From Hippasteria phrygiana (lineage: Eukaryota; Echinodermata; Asteroidea; Valvatida; Goniasteridae), in NCBI GenBank assembly GCA_037893225.1, contig JAZGUH010000451.1:2374001-2438000 (forward strand): 64,000 bases of DNA, in the 5' to 3' direction. Position 1 is the first letter of the stretch, and every line of letters starts with the position of its first letter. A model generated the notes under the pieces. The model ran no database searches and was not told the origin of the DNA. It saw only the letters and a list, made by a program, of their open reading frames with translations. Below are positions 31,201 through 40,808 of the stretch, one piece after another. A program made the translations under genes and the position numbers.

Positions 31201-33690
31201 GTGATCAATCCCAATAAGCCGGACAAACTGCGTATTGTATTCGACTGTGCAGCCAAATATGCTGGGACGTCATTGAACAAGAATGTCATGCAGGGCCCCG
31301 ATCTCACGAACAAATTGATTGGGGTACTGTTGAGGTTCAGGGAACACCAAGTGGCTATCATGGGAGATATAGAAGCAATGTTCCACCAAGTCAGGGTTTC
31401 CCCACCTCACAGAGATGCCCTGAGATTCCTATGGTGGAGGGATGGAAACATTGCCAACAAGCCTGAAGTCTACAGGATGGCAGTACACCTCTTTGGAGGA
31501 GTCTGGTGTCCGAGCTGTGCCAGCTACGCTCTTCGCAGAACAGCTGAGGACCACAGATGTGACTTTGACTCTGAAACTATCACAACTGTCATGGAGAACT
31601 TCTATGCAGATGATTGTTTGAAGTCTGCAGAGGATGAGGACACGGCCATACATGTGGTGAAGCAACTTTGCAAGCTGCTATCCTTGGGAGGTTTCCGACT
31701 GACCAAATGGGTCTCTAACAGTCTGAAGGTCATCGAGTCTATCCCACTGGATGAACGTGCCAAGGGAGCCAAAGGACTGGACCTTGATAAAGCATCGCTC
31801 CCTGTGGAGAGAGCTCTTGGAGTAGAATGGGTAACAGACACGGATGTGCTTGGCATCAAGATAAACCCAAAAGAAAGAAGCTACACACGGAGGGGTCTTC
31901 TGAGTATTGTGAGTTCAGTATACGACCCACTTGGCTTTGTTTGCCCATTTGTGCTTCAAGCAAAGAAGATCTTCCAAGATGAGTGCAAGCAAGGCAAAGG
32001 CTGGGATGATGAACTGGAGCCAGAAAACCTTGTGCGATGGATCAAGTGGCTTGAAGAGCTACCGAAGTTGGAGAACTTCAGAATTCCAAGGTGCATCGTA
32101 CCTGATGGGTTTGTGGCACCTGTTAGGGTACAGCTGCATCATTTTTGTGATGCATCAATGGTCGCCTACGGAGCGGTGTCATACATGAGGCTTACCAATG
32201 ACAAAGGGAGCTTCTACTGTTCGTTCCTACTGGGGAAGTCAAGATTGGCACCTGCAAAGTCCATGACAATACCGAGACTGGAACTGTCAGCAGCCGTGAT
32301 GGCTGTCAGGATGGCCAGTATGTTGCGTCGTGAAATGAGGCTGGAAGTCCACGACATCACATTTTGGACAGACAGTATGATTGTCTTGCAGTACATTAGG
32401 AACACGTCAAGGAGATTCCATACCTTTGTCTCCAACAGAGTGAGCGTCATTCATGATGGGTCACTGCCAAGTCAGTGGAGGTATGTGGACACCAACTCAA
32501 ACCCTGCAGATGATGCCTCCAGAGGACTTGACGCCAAGCAGATGTTGTCCCGGGCAAGATGGAAACAGGGGCCGGAGTTTCTCCTTGAAGATGAGACCGC
32601 TTGGCCCATGGAACCTGAATTAACTCCAGATCTGCTCAGTGAGGACAAAGAACTGAAGCGAGAGGCAAAAACGTGTGTTGTGAAAGCAGTTGCTTCGGAA
32701 GACCTCATCGACAATCTGCTGAAGAGGTACTCCTGCTGGCATCGCCTGAGGAAAGCCGTGGCGTGGTTGCTACGTTTTAAGATGTGGCTTTGCAATCACA
32801 AACAGTTGGAACCACGAGCAACCATACAGGTCCATGAGTTACAAACAGCAGAGAGAGCAGTACTTTCGTACCTGCAGAAGAAGTACTTCAGTGAGGAGGC
32901 ACACGCTTTGAGGGCCGAGGGGAAGATTTCCAAGAAGAGCACAATCCACAGCCTTGACCCAGAAATGGACAGCGAGGGACTAATGAGGATTGGAGGGAGG
33001 TTGCAAGCTGCACCACTCACTGAGCAGGCGAAGCATCCAGTGATAGTACCCAGAGATCATCATGTAGCCGAGCTCATTGTCAGACACTACCATGAGAGGA
33101 AATCAGCGCATTCTGGGAGGGAGTATGTGCTCTCTTTGGTGAGAGAGAGGTACTGGATTCCAAGGGCACGCCCACTGATCAACAGAGTGCTTCGTGGATG
33201 TGTAATCTGTAAGCGACTCAAAGGAAAGATGTGTGTCCAGAGGATGGCTAATCTGCCAGAAGACAGACTCACCCCAGGTGATCCCCCTTTCACTTGTACC
33301 GGAGTTGACTGTTTCGGGCCGTTCCTCGTCAAGAGGGGACGGAGCCAGGAGAAAGGGTATGGCTGCTTGTTTACATGCCTGAAGACGAGAGCCATACACA
33401 TTGAGAAGCTCAACCTCATGGACGCTGATTCGTTCATCAATGCCCTGGTGAGATTTGCAGCGAGAAGAGGGATGCCGAAGAGGATGCGGTCTGACAATGG
33501 AACAAACTTTGTTGGCGGCGAGAGAGAACTAAGAGAATCCATTCAAAGGTGGAATCAGAGCAGCAAGACAAAGGAGTACCTTCTGCTGAATGAGATTGAA
33601 TGGAAGTTCAACCCGCCCACAGCCTCACACATGGGTGGTGGTGGGAACGCCAGATTAGAACAGTGCGCAGGGCTATCAACTCAGTGCTGA
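28249..33690 (+). CDS. BEL-2 Gag-Pol polyprotein (ends early by frameshift)
   Basis: The ATG at 28249 is the first good start after the LTR leader. Domains in order: coiled-coil gag N-terminus (about 1-220); capsid-like gag domain (about 320-520: LMTFDGDPMNYWAFMNSF, KLLKERFGN); zinc knuckle starting Cys595 (CFNCLLGSNHVARWC); protease with Asp699 (LLDPGSNKTF); RT with IVFDCAAKYAG, GDIEAMFHQV and YADD at 1119-1122; RNase H (HHFCDASMVAYGAV, IPRLELSAAV, FWTDSMIVLQYI); integrase HHCC (HYHERKSAHSG, CVICKRLKG) and the first two catalytic Asp, 1687 (TGVDCFGP) and 1749 (RSDNGTNF). The third residue, Glu, falls after the frameshift near 33640. The residues after that point are out of phase. Confidence 0.95.
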   Translation: MSSHRSSSGSLDQETVDKEKLIKLSKSRGGHAANIKRKHKDFEQAVDGRLDLETVRNKLASLEGAVANYSEIHAECVQLASQIDKEKLPKYEREFGEMEDVVKKARHKYSELLIHLKDNVAPSDSASQCNTNITDRSTTSSARAKVAAKRAALLVKAKFLKRQQELELEQLRQRTQMDEELLRQKTAMESLQLETEIEVAVAEEEALAKYMGAPVQHTAAEHSPIRVDHVTSQHDKEDQSKVMTSPLGVQGAATEKPDRSVDVQGLQGQQPALTDAAAEVANSDCLKANDIGSPKPNPPAEDVLNTMKVQEGVFLTLQRQMLDVMNLPKTSLMTFDGDPMNYWAFMNSFDSCVGNSSVSDGAKLNRLFEYCKGRAAHVIKPCVLMNPSDGYIKARKLLKERFGNDFTISQAWVSKVCEGPQLKPNHGEALQEFADDVRGCMETLKAMDKVSEIDSRVRMVKVVERLPFYLQSRWRKEAVKMVESTGDYPNIDRLVKFMNMAAKEVNDPVFGSVTTKYRDSKPPSKSENPRRGATFNVVAKDHASSRSSGSNRKDDGQSVKPRHLCRRDHRLFACVEFRKMLPQKRMEVVKEKRLCFNCLLGSNHVARWCRKRSDCDREGCTRRHSRWLHDAMQFATEKSSQKDSHSVEKPKEETPQVDAKSCVCGPSESEAAKIVLPIVTVNVKGKGQNSYVQTHALLDPGSNKTFCSQALLDQTGLKGQKTALSLDTLNEAGDSEAFEVALEVTGTIGKKRKREIIQLPKVYALSKFPALKSCVAKPGDLVRWKHLRDIDLPQVPESEVTILIGQDVPRALIPLEVRKGSEGEPYATRTALGWTINGPIGGEQHSQRAVCHFIQAGMQNEVSLEAQVEQFWKLDTPQMLAGSQLEMSVDDRKVIDVWDNSLTMVEGHYQMDIPFKYQHPELPDKPLAEKRLQSLGRRLDKNTEMHSKYKAGIDDMLAKGYAERVAGSDIDASPGRTWYLPHHNVINPNKPDKLRIVFDCAAKYAGTSLNKNVMQGPDLTNKLIGVLLRFREHQVAIMGDIEAMFHQVRVSPPHRDALRFLWWRDGNIANKPEVYRMAVHLFGGVWCPSCASYALRRTAEDHRCDFDSETITTVMENFYADDCLKSAEDEDTAIHVVKQLCKLLSLGGFRLTKWVSNSLKVIESIPLDERAKGAKGLDLDKASLPVERALGVEWVTDTDVLGIKINPKERSYTRRGLLSIVSSVYDPLGFVCPFVLQAKKIFQDECKQGKGWDDELEPENLVRWIKWLEELPKLENFRIPRCIVPDGFVAPVRVQLHHFCDASMVAYGAVSYMRLTNDKGSFYCSFLLGKSRLAPAKSMTIPRLELSAAVMAVRMASMLRREMRLEVHDITFWTDSMIVLQYIRNTSRRFHTFVSNRVSVIHDGSLPSQWRYVDTNSNPADDASRGLDAKQMLSRARWKQGPEFLLEDETAWPMEPELTPDLLSEDKELKREAKTCVVKAVASEDLIDNLLKRYSCWHRLRKAVAWLLRFKMWLCNHKQLEPRATIQVHELQTAERAVLSYLQKKYFSEEAHALRAEGKISKKSTIHSLDPEMDSEGLMRIGGRLQAAPLTEQAKHPVIVPRDHHVAELIVRHYHERKSAHSGREYVLSLVRERYWIPRARPLINRVLRGCVICKRLKGKMCVQRMANLPEDRLTPGDPPFTCTGVDCFGPFLVKRGRSQEKGYGCLFTCLKTRAIHIEKLNLMDADSFINALVRFAARRGMPKRMRSDNGTNFVGGERELRESIQRWNQSSKTKEYLLLNEIEWKFNPPTASHMGGGGNARLEQCAGLSTQC

Positions 33691-34181
33691 AGGATCAAGT
33701 CCTAGATGATGAACGTTTGGATACCTTGTTCTGCGAAGTGGAATCCATTGTGAACGGACGGCCGATCACTCCTGTCTCTGACAGTCCCTGGGACACGGAA
33801 GCTCTAACGCCCAACCACCTGTTGCTGCTCAGAGCCGGTCAGCCAGCACCTCTGGGAAATGTCATCAAGCAAGATGTATATGGACGGCGCTGGAGACATG
33901 TGCAACTTCTTGCGGACTTGTTCTGGAAGCGTTGGATGAAAGAGTATCTCCCAACTCTTCAGCTGAGGCGCAAGTGGATTGAACCACAGAGGAACCTGGT
34001 TGAGGGAGACGTCGTCCTGGTTATGGACGAGACAAACCCGAGGAGGAACTGGCCGTTGGGACTCATCACAAGGACGTTTCCAGGGAAGGACGGACTTGTG
34101 AGGACGGCTGAGGTCAAGACCAGTCGGAACATTCTCGTGAGACCTATCCACAAGCTCTGCCTTCTTGAGTCACAGGATTGA
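33600..34181 (+). pseudogene. BEL-2 integrase C-terminal part, out of phase
   Basis: Continues integrase from the GGTGGTGGTGGG tract near 33640 in a second phase. It carries the catalytic Glu region (WERQIRTVRRAINS), VNGRPITPVSD, TPNHLLLLRAGQ and the C-terminal module WPLGLITRTFPGKDGLVRTAEV. The frame stops at 34181, about 300 bp before the 3' LTR. A single indel in the GGT/GTG run separates it from the main frame. Given identical LTRs it is either a very recent mutation or a sequencing error. Confidence 0.88.
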
Positions 34182-34479
34182 GAGATTTGTAGCAATCGGG
34201 AATTAAGGCCAGAATAATGCCTCCTGATTGGGAGTGTACGACATGCTCTGCTCCAACAAATCTCAGTCTGCCATACAGTTTAAGAGAGTTAGTTTGTTTT
34301 GGACACTGGTTCAAGTTAATTTGGAACTAATTGACTAATTTGTTTCAGATTGCAGTCAATCATTCAATCATGTTTCGGTGTAGCTGTAAATTATACGCAA
34401 AGAGACAGTGGTACTTACTATGTTTTTTGATTAGTTTGTAAATGTTCACCTGCCACTGTTCGCATTTAAGGGGCCGGGA

Positions 34480-35234
34480 TGTTGCGGACAGTAAAATTAT
34501 GAATGAACGCTTGTAGTATTTGATTGAACTAACCTATAAGTGCCAATTGAGGGCGCTGTTGGAAAACGGCAGTGAAACTTCCGCATTGAAAGTCAGACTC
34601 GTTTGTGTTGGGGAAAACTTGCAAAACGTGATAAGTCCAAGATTATTTGTAGGTGTTTGTGGCCACAGAAGGGACCAGTGATATCTCTACGGTCTGCAGA
34701 GTAACCTTGTGTGTGGATTTGTTGTGTAAGAGGAGCCATTTTGGTTTTGTACTCATAAATCACGAACTATAGTCGAATACTTGTCGATAAATCAGTCGTC
34801 ATAATTGACTCACTCCATTTTCAACCTCATCAGTGGTCAAGGCGTTCAATTAGTATTGGCATATAAAACTGTGTTCATTGTAGAGGACCTATCGCATGAC
34901 TTTGGATTTGCATGGCCACCTCATAGTGTGTCGTTGACAGTACAGCAAACTTGAGTGCAATTTGCAGTGTACAACTTTGAGAGTGCTTTAGATTGTACTG
35001 CGATAGGGCCTTACCATCATTCGTGAGCATTATCTTATACTTGAGGAGTGAGAAATTGACTTAACTGTGCCACTGCTCTAGGGATCGAGATTCCTCACAG
35101 ATTTGGTTCAGATGATGGAATAAAGGAGTCGATGAACATGGACCTGTGTGGATGAAGTGATGTTTGACATAGTAGTGTGAAGTAACAAAACAGTGGTCTA
35201 TTCTCGTGGTTCTACACAGCAAAATTCCCCCACA
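34480..35234 (+). repeat. BEL-2 3' LTR
   Basis: 755 bp, same sequence as 27398-28152 by eye. TSD CTGCC follows at 35235-35239. Confidence 0.94.
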
Positions 35235-35237
35235 CTG

Positions 35238-35380
35238 CCGGTTAGTACTCCGAGTAACTTGGACCCTCTGTCACCTTTTTTAACATTTGGACATGATCTA
35301 TCGCCAGATCATGTCTAAATGTTACAATGTTAAAACAGTTTTAAAAGGCGACACAGGGTTTAAGTTACTCGGACTAGCCG
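35238..35380. repeat. Foldback palindrome beside BEL-2
   Basis: Arms start CGGTTAGTACTCCGAGTAAC and end in the near-complement GTTACTCGGACTAGCCG, with a central stem around 35287-35320 (ACATGATCT / AGATCATGT). BEL-2 is inserted exactly at its left end. The 62-codon open frame inside is an accident of the hairpin. Confidence 0.75.
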
Positions 35381-35542
35381 ATAAGGGGAGTGTTTGGTTG
35401 ATATATTCAAAGAAAGGAAAGATATCGGCACTAAACAAAAACACCGCTACAAACCTTAACGTCTTCCAGCTCTAGACTAAAATGGCGAATCTCACATGTC
35501 ATAAGCCTAAAACAGGAATTTTCAAGCTACCCCTAACCATGC

Positions 35543-35700
35543 TATAAGACCATATCACAAATACCACCCAGTTGAGACATCACAATGGTCACAAGGGATT
35601 ATAGGAAGGAAACAGTAGCAAATTGTGTAAGCATTTCCTTCCCACAATCCCTTGTAACCATTGTGACGTCTCAACCAGCCGGTGCGCGATGGTCTATTGC
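35543..35700. repeat. Short palindromic element
   Basis: The arm 35571-35612 (GTTGAGACATCACAATGGTC...) is the inverse of 35632-35675, with an outer partial match (AAGACCAT/ATGGTCTA). The loop is about 20 bp. It resembles a small MITE or foldback; there is no coding sequence. Confidence 0.78.
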
Positions 35701-35944
35701 CTTTGGGTAGTTTTCTTGTTAACACAATCATGATTATTAACTTAAAGTACACTCCGAACGTCTCGACAATACATGATTCATTATCTTATATTGTAGGTTA
35801 CTACGTTAACATACAAAGTAAAAATACTATTCCTGAATAAAAGTTACAAAACATAAATGATGAAAAATGCCATTTTCATTATAAAACAACACTCCACATA
35901 CAGCTCACCGCATGTACAATAATATGTAAATCGCGATTGCTACA

Positions 35945-36010
35945 CTAGTCTGGTTCTATGACCTGAAGATTCCCCGATAATAGATTCGTCAGGTCTAGAA
36001 ACCAGACTAT
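35945..36010. repeat. Short palindrome
   Basis: TAGTCTGGTTCTATGACCTGA is mirrored by TCAGGTCTAGAAACCAGACTA with a loop of about 24 bases. It could be a relic of a MITE or a solo hairpin. Confidence 0.65.
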
Positions 36011-37052
36011 TGTCAGCATATACTTGTCACATTTGTTTTGAGGGCGCTATTTTCGTTTAGCATGTGGGAAATCCGCTCGCACCACCTATAAACGGTGCTC
36101 GTGGTATATGCATACACGTACGTAAAGCATGGAACAAAATGAATGATGAAACTTGAATAGGAAAACATAGGAAAACAAAACACTGACTACTGAAGATTTT
36201 TTTACGGTAAAACGCATGAAAAAAGAGGGAAATTAGCCCCGGCTGTGATGTGGTACACAATAGCTTATTCAAAAAAGTGCCCAACGTTGCTGGTCTAGGG
36301 AATTAAAGTTGCCTGCTCTATATGCACTTATAACGAGAACCTATGCACGGCAACGTCATCACGTCAGCTGACCATGCATCTCTACCTACAATCGATCAAA
36401 GATTGTATACATACGTCAATTTCTATCGATCGCAGCAGATTCTGCGCAAAGCATTATGATTCTACTTGAAAAAGCCCTCGATAAAACAAAACCAACAAAT
36501 TATTCGCGGCCAGCAGAAAATTAACACATTCTTTGCAGTTTAACAACGACGACGACGACCAAACGAATTTTGATTCTCTTTCTTGGACTCGGAAGTGAAT
36601 GTCTTCATTCTCAACCCATATTTGACTACTGTATCCAGCCTGGGGCTGGATCTCGTCAAGGTTGAGGGGACGAAGAAAAAAGCGCACAACCAATAACAAC
36701 TTTGACGCGCTAGTTATGCAATGACGTCACCCTTATTGTTTAATTTGTTTAATTTGTTTTATTGTAATCAACACGTACGAAGTACTATGGGGATGCTAAA
36801 AATAGGTAAACTTTATACTTATCTCTTGAAATACAAACAACAAATATTGGAGATTACATATTCAAAGTGACCAATACTTTTTCGGAAGAACGCACAATCA
36901 GTTCAACTATTAGAGAGATCATGTAATCGGAATGTTTTGTATTTCGTGTCTCTTGTGTCACCTGGAATTTTTTTGAAAATGTGTGCTGATGTTTGTGTGT
37001 TGGTGCACAGTGGTGCATGTAAAAGTCAGTGACCCATGGCAAAATATGTGGT
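36011..37052. other. Non-coding stretch
   Basis: No supported gene. Contains a short GAC run (about 36547-36560) and a triple TTTAATTTG-type repeat near 36735-36760. Nothing else was recognised. Confidence 0.5.
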
Positions 37053-37132
37053 GGGGGGGGGGGGGGGGGGGGGGGGCACTGCCATAGCCGTCCCCTCCAC
37101 AAAAAGTGACACCCCCCCCCCCCCCCCCCCCC
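37053..37132. repeat. G24 and C21 homopolymer tracts facing each other
   Basis: Twenty-four G at 37053-37076 and twenty-one C at 37112-37132 are separated by 35 bp, so one strand could fold into a G:C hairpin or into a quadruplex/i-motif. Such tracts are also prone to length errors in sequencing. Further C-rich runs lie at about 37879-37911. Confidence 0.85.
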
Positions 37133-39248
37133 GTCCTCCCGGGATCGCCGCCCATGGACTACTCATGCACTGATGATGAGGCGCGCAATTGCCCCCAGTG
37201 TAGATTTCTCACTTTTTTGCAAAGTTTAACAATTTGATCGCTAATTACATTGCACTTGACCGCTTGTCGCATATTTATCGTGCACGGGTTTGTTTGCCCG
37301 ACGTCTTTATTTTGTTAAAACTGCAATGTCCCATGTTTAAATTGTAGTTGTTCCCAATTTTAACCGAGAAACGGATATTTTAACCAAAAAGATGTTCATC
37401 GTGTTATGGAGGAAAACTGTATTTCTGAACGAAGAAAAAAAACACGCTTACAATACAAAATTCGGACGCGCCGCCCATAAATCTCCCCGTTATAACGTCT
37501 GCAATGACACATTTTTTATCATAACAAACGCAGCGTGCGTACTACTTGAATTTCCTATTCAGAGCATTAGGCCTACAGATAGACTTCACGTTTTGACGAT
37601 TTTTCATTAAGCAGATTTAATTTTAATTCAAACTTTTGGTTCTTTTTAATAATCAGTTTATCTTCTAGGTCTATGCATTCAGGGCAAAATAAGCTTTCTT
37701 TTTTGTCAATTTGATATCCAACCATAAAAGTGAAGCGTGTTGTCTCTATAGTGGGGCGATTGAGGGGTTGGATGTTACAGTGGGTGGGGGGAAGGTCGCT
37801 CACAGTGATATTTCTTTATAATTAATGCTATTATTTTCTGCGTTTGCGGAATTTTCCGTGGGGGCAACTGCGTGCGCCCACCCCCCCCCCCCACCCCCAG
37901 CCCCCCCCCCCTAGCTACACCACTGTAAAGGTGCAATTTTCTCAAATTTATCACAATAGATACATTGTTTTGTATCCCATCTCATTTTCAAAAATTTCCC
38001 CTCCCGCCCCGATCAATCTGAAACCCTAAAAGGCAACTAGTCCAAAACATAGACCCCCAAATATCAAGGATGGAGACGCAGCTTCATAAAATTATGTAAC
38101 CATAATAACAAAACAAAAATATGTCTATAAACAAAATAAAGAGTACTCCCACATCAAAAATCATGCTCAATTATGTTTGCTTTATTCCACTGGCAATACA
38201 AAGTAAAAAGAACTACAGTAAGAATTGTCATAAAATAATTAGAAAGCCCAAAAAAGTCGCCATCTGCTTTAATCTTAAGCTAAAACGCTTAAATTTCCAA
38301 TTACAGTATATTAAAATAGATTCTATAATAAAAAGAAAATAACAACAGAAAAACACTTCAACATAAATCTTCAAAACGATTAGCATAAACTATAAACAAC
38401 TAAGGTAAATAGTATATTAGCATATCTTATATGTCATTACATATCATTACACACATGATTGCACGAAATCTGAGTTATAATCAAACTGTCACAATTAATC
38501 TTCTAATTAAAAAAGAAAAGACTTGATGATTTAGGAACAAATTCAACTTCTTTCAACTTGAATATACACCCTTTTTGTGTGTATATATGTTTAAAAAATG
38601 TTTTCTGAAAAATCAAAAACACAAAAAATGCACCTTGGAGTTCAATACTCAAGAATGTTCAACACAATTTTCCTGTTGATCTTCCAAAATAAAAGAAAAC
38701 AAATGACAATAAGTAGAGCATGTGTGTGTGTACTGCAGCCAGAACTATAAATCTGACAACTACAATGGTACTTTTCCCACCATCCTGGTCAGGACTTTCT
38801 GTTGTCCTACACACTAACCTATTCCCATAGACTAAGCACTAGTTTGCCTGTCCTCACTTTTCCGGAACAAAAAAATTGACGTGGGGATAGTATTGTTCCC
38901 TTTGTTATACCCTCTTTGTTGTCCTCACCAGTACGTCAATAATAATACATGTACATTGTATTTTAAGCATACTGCATGTAATGTGATGAGCCCAGGCATA
39001 AACAAACATTGCTGTTCATTTTGCAAACTTAACACTGTGATCCCTCTTTTAAAATATCGCTTTCAGGGAAACATGATTTAGGATGTATATTGCATTATTC
39101 CTGCATAAAACAATAAAGTATTATCTTGACAATGATATTTTGTGTCCAGAGACAATTATTTCCCAGATTAAATATGAGAAAAAAATTCTTGAAAATGTAT
39201 GTTCAAGCTACTCCGCCCTCTGAGTGGGACCCTCATTAACATAAGTGT
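37133..39248. other. A/T-rich non-coding stretch
   Basis: Only short open frames without similarity were seen, plus C-rich runs at 37879-37911 and a short GT repeat near 38722. No gene, RNA or transposon end was recognised. Confidence 0.5.
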
Positions 39249-39810
39249 GTGACGTAGACCGAGGCACATTACATATTCTGCTCGAGTCAGCCCCATTTAT
39301 CACGCGTATGCATTGAGTGTACATTCTTCGTCCAAAATCTAAGCAAAATATAGTGTTTTTCGGCTATGCCGACAAGGTGTGTGGCTGCTGGGTGCAGCAA
39401 AACAACTAAGGCTGGAGTAAGCCTTCATTCATTTCCAACTGATGCGAAATATCGGAGAATTTGGACGGCGAAAGTGAAGGTGACAAGAGCGTTATGCAGC
39501 GACCACTTTGAGCCGTCGTGTTTCGATACTGGTATTTCCAAATCATGGGATGACCATTAAAAATATGCTCAAGTCCACTGCCATCCCAACAAAGTTCCCA
39601 GATGTGAGTAAGGTATAGGCGAAAGCAGTTAAACGGCCCATTCCCCGAGGAGCCTTCGCTAAAAGGGAGAAAATCAGGGTAAGTTCGATGTTAGTTGTTG
39701 CAACTTACGAAATTGCACGTGGAGACCTCGTGTACGTGTGTATACAATGTACATGCGTCATTTACCGGGTCCAGTCGATCCATGAATTTCGGTGCCTCGG
39801 TCTACGTCAC
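39249..39810. mobile_element. 562-bp segment bounded by 19-bp perfect inverted repeats, with a THAP relic
   Basis: GTGACGTAGACCGAGGCAC at 39249-39267 is repeated in exact inverse complement at 39792-39810. The THAP pseudogene lies between. This looks like a deletion derivative of a DNA transposon with a THAP-type DNA-binding domain (P-element-like transposases carry one), or a THAP exon caught between transposon ends. No target duplication was found. Confidence 0.55.
39366..39678 (+). pseudogene. THAP domain fragment (broken)
   Basis: The ATG at 39366 opens MPTRCVAAGCSKTTKAG, VSLHSFPTDAKYRRIWTAKV and then ALCSDHFEPSCF: the C-x4-C ... C-x2-H zinc site and conserved Trp and Pro of a THAP DNA-binding domain. 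The stretch between KVTR and the CSDHF motif is about 15 residues shorter than usual. The frame ends after 64 codons. The expected terminal THAP motif (A-x-P-T-x-F) appears one phase over at about 39577-39600, and a TAG follows near 39616 before a KRPIPRGAFAKREK-like segment and a GTAAGT donor at about 39678. It is an exon relic with a deletion, a frameshift and a stop. Confidence 0.72.
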
Positions 39811-40588
39811 GAACAGCGCCCTCAATTTGAGTCTCAACAAATTTTTAAAAGGGGGGGTCAATTTTTGGGAGGCAAATAATCACACTAAAACTTCACTTGA
39901 ACCAGTTTGGCTTTTAATTCACATTTAATACATATAAATGAATTTATTCATTAAATAAAATGTGATCCGGCCAGTTTGAGAAGCATGTTTCCTTTAAGTT
40001 GTAAAACAATAACTTATCAAATTCAACTAGTAATAACACCTGGGTACTATTAAAAACACTGTAGATGGCATGGATGCGATTTTCTGTTGAAAACTTAGAA
40101 AGGCCCAATTTTATCAAAAGGTAATAATTGCGTTTATTCAATTTCAAAAATACACGTTTCTACAAACAAGGATCATTTTATGTATGATGGTTCATTTTGC
40201 ATGAAATGACCCAAACATCAATTATATGCAGTATCCAATTTCTACAAAAGAAATCTAAACTCTGTAACCAGTGATTTCAAGATTTTTGCTTTTAATATCA
40301 AAGTTCCTATGCACATGGTGACCATGCTTGAAAAAATAATATCATCATGACCTCATCATGTGTCAGGGACATCAACCTCTACGTTAAATTTGTGAGTATG
40401 AATTTTACGTCCTACTAATCTGAAAAGCCTTTATTACATATACCATACACATTCACCGTATAAAAAACAGACGCAGATTTCACATTGTTTTTCTTCTCTT
40501 GGTAATAAACAAGATGATATCCAACTCAATAATGAAAATAACGGAAAAGCTCTCTGTTCTGTTGACCAACAGACAGACAGAGCTCTAG
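39811..40588. other. Non-coding stretch before the satellite
   Basis: A/T-rich, no gene seen. It ends in GAGCTCTAG at 40580-40588, the same CTCTAG that ends the satellite units. Confidence 0.5.
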
Positions 40589-40808
40589 TTTTTGGCTTTT
40601 CCGACACTCCGTCGGAAAAGGTCTTGTTTTTGTTCTGATTTTTTTTTTGGCTTTTCCGACACTCCGTCGGAAAAGGCCTTGTTTTTGTTCTGATTTTTGG
40701 ATTTTCCGAAATCCTTCGGAAAAGGCTTTGTTTTTGTTCTGATTTGTTTTTGGCTTTTCCGACACTCCGTCGGAAAAGGCCTTGTTTTTGTTCTGATTTT
40801 TTTTTTTT
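40589..40808 (+). repeat. Hairpin minisatellite, four copies
   Basis: About 50-bp units: an inverted repeat GGCTTTTCCGAC / GTCGGAAAAGGCC around ACTCC, followed by TTGTTTTTGTTCTGATTTTT. Copies start at about 40594, 40649, 40699 and 40752. The third copy has CCGAA...TTCGG instead of CCGAC...GTCGG, so both sides of the stem changed together. The same unit occurs once at 47647-47700 and three times at 51577-51745. Confidence 0.88.

Larger units (their letters stand above)
27398..35234 (+). mobile_element. BEL/Pao LTR retrotransposon BEL-2, young and nearly intact
   Basis: 7837 bp with two 755-bp LTRs that I cannot tell apart by eye, a 5-bp TSD (CTGCC), one long gag-pol frame of 1813 codons and a short out-of-phase integrase C-terminus. 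Just before the 3' LTR lies the purine-rich AAGGGGCCGGGA (34468-34479). I did not recognise a primer-binding site after the 5' LTR (28153 onward). Identical LTRs imply very recent insertion. The only defect seen is a frameshift at about 33640. Confidence 0.95.

Noticed and set aside
35287..35475. 62-codon open frame
   Set aside because: Lies mostly inside a foldback palindrome; no similarity and no context.
36854..37155. Proline- or glycine-rich open frames around the G and C tracts
   Set aside because: Result of homopolymers; no start context or conserved residues.
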